The notes under the pieces: model-generated
What the model was told of the DNA's origin: nothing
The model's input: only the letters and a program-made list of their open reading frames with translations
Databases searched by the model: none
DNA from: Bacteriovoracaceae bacterium
GTDB taxonomy: Bacteria; Bdellovibrionota; Bacteriovoracia; Bacteriovoracales; Bacteriovoracaceae
Length of the DNA: 11,752 bases
Direction of reading: 5' to 3'
NCBI GenBank assembly: GCA_007116425.1
Contig: SKIL01000131.1
Location: forward strand, 1-11,752
Shown: positions 1-5,455 of the stretch, in pieces
Numbering within the stretch: position 1 is the first letter of the stretch
Layout of the letters: every line of letters starts with the position of its first letter
Made by a program: the position numbers and the translations under genes

Positions 1-389
1 AGATTAGCTAATTTTTCTTCCGTCTGTGCACGAGTTTGCTGAAAAACTTCTTCTCGCCCTTGCTCTAAACCTGCACTATAGGCTTCCTGAAAAGCATCGG
101 CCTTGATTGCGTCGACTCGTTTCTCAACTTCATCTTGTATCCTTCGCTCTTTTTCAGCTTGCTCTTGTTCGTTATGTCCACGGTGCTCTTTAACAATCGG
201 TGAGAGTAAAAAGTCATTTCTCTGAGCATAATCTCTTTCAATTTTTATAGTTTCACGAACCTCTTGAGGATTATAGACTTCCTCGTCCCGAAACTCTTTA
301 AAGTCATAGGCTTCAATGCTACCATCATCTTGAACTATAGTAAGGCCATCGAAGCATTTGAATTCATAATCTTTAATTTCAGAGGCCAT
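1..389 (-). CDS. fliH: Flagellar assembly protein FliH, N-terminal part (runs off left edge)
   Basis: Seen: reading leftward from ATG 387-389 the frame stays open for 129 codons to the window edge. The product starts MASEIKDYEFKCFDGL and becomes strongly charged from about residue 70, with a predicted long helix rich in Glu, Lys and Gln. Around residues 103-117 it has the small-residue pattern AYSAGLEQG (G107-x3-G111), typical of the FliH GxxxG helix. Family knowledge: FliH binds and restrains the export ATPase FliI and links it to the C ring. Context: it starts 15 bp after the fliG stop, with AAAGGGA about 7-12 bases upstream as a plausible ribosome binding site; in many bacteria fliH follows fliG directly. 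The conserved C-terminal FliI-binding domain lies outside the window, so the name rests on position plus the GxxxG-type N-terminal half. Confidence 0.88.
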   Translation of the reverse strand, partial: MASEIKDYEFKCFDGLTIVQDDGSIEAYDFKEFRDEEVYNPQEVRETIKIERDYAQRNDFLLSPIVKEHRGHNEQEQAEKERRIQDEVEKRVDAIKADAFQEAYSAGLEQGREEVFQQTRAQTEEKLAN

Positions 390-404
390 ACTCTATTCCC
401 TTTA

Positions 405-1442
405 TTATACGAGTGTATCTCCATCACCACCGCGTTGAATAAACGCTTTTCCTTGCTGCTCGAGATCCTTACATTTCTGGACAATTTCACTTTGGGCCTT
501 TTCAACATCAGATAGCTTTGTTGGCCCAAGTGCTTCAAGATCCTCCTCTAGCAAGGTAGCAGCTCGGTTTGACATATTTTTAAAGAGCTTGGTTTTAATA
601 TCTTCTGGAGCTGTTTTAAGTGCAACCACAAGCTTCTGCTGATCAACCTCTTTAAGTAGGTTTTGAATACCTTTGTCATCAACATGAATAAGGTCTTCAA
701 ATACGAACATAAGCTTACGGATCTCTTCGGCCAACTCAGGATCTTTTTCCTCAACTCGAGACATGATATTTTTCTCGTTATTTTTATCCATGAGGTTAAG
801 CATGTCTGCAATTGGCTCAACACCACCAAGCTGATTCGTATCAATCGATCCGAGAGTCGATAGCTCTGTTTTAAGAACATCATCGAGCTGAGCAATTAAC
901 TCAGGAGATACATAATCAAGATTTGCAACTCTTAATACAACTTCTGCCTGAAGTGCCTCAGGAAGTCGCCTTAATACATCAACTTTACGCTCTGAATTTA
1001 AATGTGCAATAATAAGCGCAATCGTTTGCGGATGCTCATTAATAAGGAAGTTTGATAGTGTTCTCGTGTCTACGAGCTCTAGAGATTCTAGAGTGTTTCC
1101 TGTTCCAACATCTACGATCTGACCTAGTAGTTGCTTGGCGCGATCTTCACCAAGAGCATTAACAATAAAGTCTCGACCTCTGTTATCAGCAAATAGTAAG
1201 TCCGCATCCTCATTAAGTTGAGAATAAAAATCCTCTAGCACTCTTTTAATTAACCAAATTGGAGCTTTGCGAACATTGGCCATAGCATTAATCATTCGCT
1301 TTACATCATTGTCGCGCATATGCTTAAAAATAAGCTGAGTAGTTTCTACTCCCAATGAACTTAGAAGGATGGCAGCTTTTTCTTGACCCGATAAGAGCGA
1401 GTATTCTACATCTGGATCTAAATTGTTTTCTGCTACGGCCAC
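405..1442 (-). CDS. fliG: Flagellar motor switch protein FliG
   Basis: FliG is the rotor protein that sits on the MS ring and contacts the stator for torque and the switch complex for reversal. With the GTG start at 1440-1442 it has 345 residues, the normal FliG length. Visible landmarks: an N-terminal FliF-binding domain (about 1-100), the middle-domain EHPQ motif (about 136-139), the Gly-Gly hinge (about 206-207), and the C-terminal torque domain. Aligning by eye to E. coli FliG, the charged torque residues are present, two as conservative swaps: K276 (K264), R293 (R281), E300 (D288), D301 (D289), K309 (R297). The frame also extends upstream to TTG 1463, but a perfect AAGGAG at 1449-1454 lies inside that extension, 6 bases before the GTG, so the GTG is preferred. 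It lies 27 bp after fliF and 15 bp before fliH, within the same operon. Confidence 0.97.
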   Translation of the reverse strand: MAVAENNLDPDVEYSLLSGQEKAAILLSSLGVETTQLIFKHMRDNDVKRMINAMANVRKAPIWLIKRVLEDFYSQLNEDADLLFADNRGRDFIVNALGEDRAKQLLGQIVDVGTGNTLESLELVDTRTLSNFLINEHPQTIALIIAHLNSERKVDVLRRLPEALQAEVVLRVANLDYVSPELIAQLDDVLKTELSTLGSIDTNQLGGVEPIADMLNLMDKNNEKNIMSRVEEKDPELAEEIRKLMFVFEDLIHVDDKGIQNLLKEVDQQKLVVALKTAPEDIKTKLFKNMSNRAATLLEEDLEALGPTKLSDVEKAQSEIVQKCKDLEQQGKAFIQRGGDGDTLV

Positions 1443-1448
1443 GATGGA

Positions 1449-1454
1449 CTCCTT
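1449..1454 (-). promoter_or_regulatory. Ribosome binding site fixing the fliG start
   Basis: AAGGAG read on the minus strand, six bases before GTG 1440-1442. A start at the upstream TTG (1461-1463) would place this perfect Shine-Dalgarno inside the coding sequence and has no comparable site of its own, so the GTG is the better start. Confidence 0.8.
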
Positions 1455-1469
1455 ATTAATCAAACGATA

Positions 1470-3158
1470 TTAAGCAATCTGTTTATCTGACTCTGTTGAG
1501 TGAATCATTTCATGAACCACTTGTGCAGCCTTTCCAGGGTTTGACTCCACTAGTGATATAATCTTTTCTCTCAACATATTCCCCTCAATCTTTTCGGGGT
1601 TAAGTTTTTCTTCAATTTGAGGCAATGCCTCCTCAAGCCCTGGAAGCTTTTGATTGGCCTGTACTTTCTCCAATTCCTCTAAAGTTCTTGGTAAAAAGTC
1701 TTCAACACCCTCAACTGTATTATCAGTAATCCATTGAATAAATGGTCTCACAACAAAGAAAAAGAAGAGTGAAATGGCCAAACCAATCGCAAGGTACTTT
1801 ACAATATTACGAATGAGCTCTCTCATTTCTTGTTCACGGATAAGAGCTTCGATAGAGTCTAAGTCTTCTTGGGCAAACTCCATATTCTTGATTACAATTT
1901 GATCGCCTCGATTATCATTTGCACCTAAGGCCGAGGCGACAATTGCTCTAAAGTTAGCAATATCGGCTTCAGACCAAGCTTCATACTGCATAACTTGTCT
2001 TCCATCATCACCAATGACAGGGTTACCAGCAGCGTCCACAGCAGGAACTCTTCTTCCGTCAATCATCACAGCTGCAGATATTTTATTAACAGTAGCTGTC
2101 GGTCTTTGTGAATGTGTTACAGTCACTGGAACATTAAAGTTTCTTGTCGCAAGCTCTTTATTTACATCATTTCGAGTTTCAGGAATTCCTGGTTGTGGCT
2201 CTTCACCAGGTAGATTCGCACGAGCACCGGGGATTCCCTGAGGTGAAGGCCTACTCCCATGTAAAACTTGTCTATTTACAACCTCAGATAATACCGCCGC
2301 ATCTTCTCCGTTATAGCGAGTCTCTGTTGAAGTTGAGCGAGTGTAATCCATATCCACTGTAACTCTTGCAATTACTTTCCCATTTCCAACAACTCTTGAG
2401 AGAATATCTTCGATTTGTTGTTCGTATTGGCGATTCATTCGTTGTACGAGCGCCATCTGATTGGCCGTATTTTCAGTCATTGAGTCACCGTGATTTTCCG
2501 ATAACTTTTGACCGTCACTATCTAAAATAACAACATCTCGAGGACGCATCCCCTCAATAGCAGATGATACAAGATGTGTAATACCATTGATTTCACTTCT
2601 CGTGAGAGTCACGCCTCGACCCAGTTCTAGAACAACCGATGCTGACGGTGTTTCCCTTTCGGAAACAAATGGCGAAGACTCAGGAATAGACAAGTGGACT
2701 CTCGCCCTTTGGACACCATTAATATGTCTAATTGTTTTGACGAGTTCACCCTCAAGTGCTCGCTGTCGGTTTACTCGCTGAACGAAGCTGGTAGTTCCAA
2801 AACTTTGACTATCAAAAATTTCATAGCCAACAGTTCCACTAAAATTTACTCCCATTGTAGAAATTTCTAAACGCCAACGATCAACCATATCTGAAGGAAT
2901 ACTAATAGTTCTTCCATCACTACTCATTTGGTAGTTAATATTATTTTCTTCAAGAATAATCGCAATTTTCTTTGAGTCGTCCCGATTTAAATCGGTATAA
3001 AGTGTTTCATATTGAGAGTGCGTTGCCCAAATAATGAGTGCTGAAAAGACTGCTACAATAAATGCCACAAGGGCCACAAAGCCCATTTTCTTCGAGGCAT
3101 CTAGACTCATAAAAAAGTCTAAGAAATTTCGATAAATCTTTTCAATAAATTCTTGCAC
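1470..3158 (-). CDS. fliF: Flagellar MS-ring protein FliF
   Basis: FliF forms the inner-membrane MS ring that houses the export gate and carries FliG. Counting from GTG 3156-3158 it has 562 residues, a normal length. Seen: a first membrane helix at about 27-45 (GFVALVAFIVAVFSALII); then the YscJ/FliF ring-building domains with the stretch VNRQRALEGELVKTI (about 132-146) and a Pro/Gly-rich loop typical of FliF; a second membrane helix at about 455-477; and a cytoplasmic tail ending NPGKAAQVVHEMIHS, the FliG-binding segment. The frame extends upstream to TTG 3179, but AGGAGG at 3164-3169 sits five bases before the GTG, which decides the start. It lies 50 bp after fliE and 27 bp before fliG. Identity is secure; only the exact first codon is inferred. 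Confidence 0.97.
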   Translation of the reverse strand: MQEFIEKIYRNFLDFFMSLDASKKMGFVALVAFIVAVFSALIIWATHSQYETLYTDLNRDDSKKIAIILEENNINYQMSSDGRTISIPSDMVDRWRLEISTMGVNFSGTVGYEIFDSQSFGTTSFVQRVNRQRALEGELVKTIRHINGVQRARVHLSIPESSPFVSERETPSASVVLELGRGVTLTRSEINGITHLVSSAIEGMRPRDVVILDSDGQKLSENHGDSMTENTANQMALVQRMNRQYEQQIEDILSRVVGNGKVIARVTVDMDYTRSTSTETRYNGEDAAVLSEVVNRQVLHGSRPSPQGIPGARANLPGEEPQPGIPETRNDVNKELATRNFNVPVTVTHSQRPTATVNKISAAVMIDGRRVPAVDAAGNPVIGDDGRQVMQYEAWSEADIANFRAIVASALGANDNRGDQIVIKNMEFAQEDLDSIEALIREQEMRELIRNIVKYLAIGLAISLFFFFVVRPFIQWITDNTVEGVEDFLPRTLEELEKVQANQKLPGLEEALPQIEEKLNPEKIEGNMLREKIISLVESNPGKAAQVVHEMIHSTESDKQIA

Positions 3159-3163
3159 AACGT

Positions 3164-3169
3164 CCTCCT
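3164..3169 (-). promoter_or_regulatory. Ribosome binding site fixing the fliF start
   Basis: AGGAGG on the minus strand, followed by five bases (ACGTT) and GTG at 3156-3158. It lies inside the longer frame opened by TTG 3177-3179, which has no matching site, so translation most likely begins at the GTG. Confidence 0.82.
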
Positions 3170-3208
3170 GACATGGCAAAGAGCCTAATTCATTTAACTC
3201 TTATCTAA

Positions 3209-3583
3209 TTATACTTGCATTCTCATAACTTCTTGGTACGCATCAATAACTTTTTGACGTACTTGATTCATTGTTCTAAATGCAATCTCTGCTTTTTCTA
3301 CTGCAAGCATAGTCTCATGTAAATTTTGCGATCTTCCGCTTACAAGTTTTTCAATCGCCGTATTCGCTTCAACTTGTAAGTTATTCACTTCGGCAATTGA
3401 TCCAGCTAGCATCTGCCCAAATGACTGAGGCTTTTGCGTACCACCAAGTTGACCAGAGAAGTCTAAGTTAGTACCTTTGATCTGCTCTAAACCACTAGTT
3501 TTTAAGTTAGCGCTTTTAGACCAATCTTTGGCACTATAATTTTGTAAAACTTGCTTCATACCGCCTACATCTTGAATTGGCAT
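3209..3583 (-). CDS. fliE: Flagellar hook-basal body protein FliE
   Basis: FliE is the adaptor that anchors the proximal rod to the MS ring and export gate. The product has 124 residues. The family hallmark is its C-terminal half: FGQMLAGSIAEVNNLQVEAN, then the Gly-Arg-Ser turn (about 84-86, in VSGRSQNLHETMLAVEKAEI), and an ending RTMNQVRQKVIDAYQEVMRM, matching the conserved helical tail that closes with the 'YQEIMRM' pattern. The first 50 or so residues are poorly conserved, as usual. The ATG at 3581-3583 is preceded by AAGGAG with seven bases between; this site overlaps the last codons of flgC, 11 bp upstream, so translation of the two is probably linked. It lies in the standard flgB-flgC-fliE order. 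Confidence 0.97.
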   Translation of the reverse strand: MPIQDVGGMKQVLQNYSAKDWSKSANLKTSGLEQIKGTNLDFSGQLGGTQKPQSFGQMLAGSIAEVNNLQVEANTAIEKLVSGRSQNLHETMLAVEKAEIAFRTMNQVRQKVIDAYQEVMRMQV

Positions 3584-3594
3584 GACTTAACTCC

Positions 3595-4032
3595 TTAACG
3601 ACCAATCTCTAAAGCCTTCATGGCCATACTTTTAGTCGTATTCATTGCATTTACATTGGCCTCATAACTTCTTGAAGCTGAAATCATATTGGCCATCTCT
3701 TCCATCACATTAATATTTGGGTAAGCGACATACCCATCCTCATTAGCGTCTGGATGGTGAGGCTCGTACTTCAAAATGGGTGGCCGATTGCTTGAAATAA
3801 TTTCAGTCGCATGAACCTCTTTGGCCTTGGAGTCTAGCTCTCCTTCTAAAATCTGAGAAAAACTTTTTCTTGAGGGCTCGGCCCCAAACACAACTTCTTT
3901 TGGACGATATGGCCCACCTTCAGCTGTTCTCGTCGTTTCAGCATTAGCGATATTTGAAGAAATTGCGGCCATTCGCTTTCTGTTTGCAGACAGTCCTGAT
4001 GAGCTAATTCTTAAACTTGTTAGTAAATCCAT
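3595..4032 (-). CDS. flgC: Flagellar basal-body rod protein FlgC
   Basis: FlgC is a proximal rod subunit exported by the flagellar secretion system; it has no cleaved signal. The product has 145 residues, normal for the family. Seen: the N-terminal rod signature LRISSSGLSANRKRMAAISS followed by NIANAETTRTAEGGPYRPKE (about 8-47), a middle containing YVAYPNINVMEEMANMISAS, and the C-terminal rod helix SYEANVNAMNTTKSMAMKAL. The ATG at 4030-4032 has AAGGAGAG four bases upstream. It is 13 bp downstream of flgB and 11 bp upstream of fliE. Nothing is degenerate or truncated. Confidence 0.97.
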   Translation of the reverse strand: MDLLTSLRISSSGLSANRKRMAAISSNIANAETTRTAEGGPYRPKEVVFGAEPSRKSFSQILEGELDSKAKEVHATEIISSNRPPILKYEPHHPDANEDGYVAYPNINVMEEMANMISASRSYEANVNAMNTTKSMAMKALEIGR

Positions 4033-4045
4033 TTAACTCTCCTTA

Positions 4046-4453
4046 TTACTGCCCAGATACAGCGTACTTCTTAAGCCCCAACTTTTTATTAAGAAGCTGA
4101 ACTGAAGCTTCATATAAAAGTTGATTTTCTGCCATCAACGCTAATTCTCTGTCTCGATCAACATTATTTCCATCTTCAGACACAATACCAGTAACATCTT
4201 CGTAGATCTCAGGCTTCAGATTACTAAATCCTCCACTTCCAACATTGAAATGTCCGGGATTCCCCGTTTTCATTCCCATCTGTCCATCCACATCTAATGC
4301 TCTAGCTAAAGCATCTTCGAAGTCTAATCTTTTGGCCCGATAGCCAGGAGTTTCAGCATTAGCAATATTTGAGGAGATGAGCTCTTGGCGCATCTTTCTA
4401 AAATTGAGCGATGTCGCTAGGGCCTGAATTGTCTTGTCATTATTTACATTCAT
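4046..4453 (-). CDS. flgB: Flagellar basal-body rod protein FlgB
   Basis: FlgB is the most membrane-proximal rod subunit. The product has 135 residues. Seen: the rod-protein N-terminal helix and signature ISSNIANAETPGYRAKRLDF (about 26-45), followed by the typical FEDALARAL, and a C-terminal helix of the form ENQLLYEASVQLLNKKLGLK used for assembly. The ATG at 4451-4453 has a GGAGA motif four to nine bases upstream. It starts 35 bp after the stop of the upstream regulator gene; I see no terminator and no clear promoter in that gap, so it is probably co-transcribed with the regulator. Confidence 0.97.
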   Translation of the reverse strand: MNVNNDKTIQALATSLNFRKMRQELISSNIANAETPGYRAKRLDFEDALARALDVDGQMGMKTGNPGHFNVGSGGFSNLKPEIYEDVTGIVSEDGNNVDRDRELALMAENQLLYEASVQLLNKKLGLKKYAVSGQ

Positions 4454-4488
4454 AATTTCTCCACTTTACTCTTATACTTCACAACTCA

Positions 4489-5433
4489 TTATCTAAGATT
4501 TACAAAGTAGACACTTCCGTTACTTCTGTACTCATTAATTTTGTTTCTTAGAGTTCTAATCGATACGCCTAAGATCTTAGCTGCTTGAGTTCTATTTTCA
4601 CTGGTATGAATAAGAGCTTTCTTAATCAACAACTTCTCAGCTTCTTTTAATGACATGAGTCTTATGCCCTCATTATCATCTTCACTGATTAAGTTAACCG
4701 CCTTCTTCTCACCGATCTCAAGGTCTTGCTCTGTCAGGCTCTCACCTTCACAGTTTGCAACAGACGTTTCAATGACAGTTCTTAGTTCGTGAACATTATG
4801 CGTCCAGTAGTGACCTAGAATCTTATCCATAGCGCTCTCCTCAAATCGAATGTCTCCACTAGAGCACTCGGCTAAAAAATGTTGAGCAATCATTTCAAGA
4901 TCACCAACTCTTTCGCGAAGAGGCGTTAAGCTAATTGAGTTATTTGACACATAAGTATAAAGCCCACGATAAAATCTTCCTGAACCAACTAGCTTAGATA
5001 AGTTTTTGGTAGTTGTGGCAATAATTCGGATATCAATATCATAGTCTTCTAATTCAGAAAGAATTTGGTGAATACGTTTTTGAAACTCATCTTCCATTCC
5101 ATCAATATTTGCAAAAACTACTGTTCCAGCGTTTGCTGACTCAAGTGCACCTTTGTTAAAACGTCCTGTTTCTTCATCTCGGTGACCTAGAATCTCATTC
5201 TCAACTTGCTGGGCCTCATTTGAACAGTCGACATAAACTAAAGGGCCATCTGCTCGGCTTGAGTTTGAGTGAATAAAGCTTGCGAGGGTTCTCTTCCCAA
5301 TTCCGGCCTCACCTACGATTAAAACTGGAGCTTTTGAAACCGACACATTTCGTGCAGTTGCAATCGCCTTTTGAATCTTAGGGTCTTTTCCGAAAAGTTC
5401 AACATTTACAGATTCCATTTGACCTCCTGTCAT
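4489..5433 (-). CDS. Degenerate NtrC-type AAA+ regulator (pseudo enhancer-binding protein)
   Basis: 314 residues: an AAA+ domain (about 10-240) and a Fis-type helix-turn-helix (about 281-302, RTQAAKILGVSIRTLRNKIN), with no N-terminal receiver or sensor domain. Walker A is intact (GEAGIGKR, 41-48). Other functional motifs of sigma54 activators are altered: the GAFTGA loop is absent, replaced by a shorter stretch at 84-93 (HRDEETGRFN); Walker B reads VVFAN (105-109) where the family has an Asp-Glu; sensor I is ATTT (139-142) instead of AATN; both Arg positions of the usual FRxDLYYRL are Tyr (155, 161); and sensor II is HNVHEL (212-217) instead of GNVREL. Inference: it may bind ATP and DNA but is unlikely to remodel sigma54 polymerase, so a repressor, co-regulator or partner of another activator is more likely. 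It sits between the TPR gene (22 bp) and flgB (35 bp). A second start at ATG 5416-5418 is equally well supplied with a ribosome binding site. Confidence 0.9.
   Translation of the reverse strand: MTGGQMESVNVELFGKDPKIQKAIATARNVSVSKAPVLIVGEAGIGKRTLASFIHSNSSRADGPLVYVDCSNEAQQVENEILGHRDEETGRFNKGALESANAGTVVFANIDGMEDEFQKRIHQILSELEDYDIDIRIIATTTKNLSKLVGSGRFYRGLYTYVSNNSISLTPLRERVGDLEMIAQHFLAECSSGDIRFEESAMDKILGHYWTHNVHELRTVIETSVANCEGESLTEQDLEIGEKKAVNLISEDDNEGIRLMSLKEAEKLLIKKALIHTSENRTQAAKILGVSIRTLRNKINEYRSNGSVYFVNLR
5423..5428 (-). promoter_or_regulatory. Second ribosome binding site for an alternative regulator start
   Basis: AGGAGG (continuing to AGGAGGT) lies within codons 2-4 of the regulator, four bases before the in-frame ATG 5416-5418. 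Using it would give a protein five residues shorter, starting MESVNVELFG. Confidence 0.5.
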
Positions 5434-5438
5434 CTTCC

Positions 5439-5444
5439 CCTCCT
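5439..5444 (-). promoter_or_regulatory. First ribosome binding site of the regulator gene
   Basis: AGGAGG on the minus strand, five bases (GGAAG) before ATG 5431-5433, in the 22-bp gap after the TPR gene. It supports the longer start of the regulator. Confidence 0.65.
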
Positions 5445-5455
5445 GGGACTTGGAA

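Noticed and set aside
548..895. 115-codon minus-strand frame inside fliG
   Set aside because: It lies in another frame of the well-conserved fliG coding sequence and has a Leu/Ser/Lys-biased, unstructured-looking translation typical of a shadow frame.
2014..2362. Overlapping plus-strand frames opposite fliF
   Set aside because: They are antisense shadows of a clearly conserved gene, with no family resemblance or good ribosome binding site.
4454..4488. Possible promoter or terminator between the regulator and flgB
   Set aside because: The 35-bp gap has a ribosome binding site only; no hairpin, -24/-12 or sigma28-like element could be seen.
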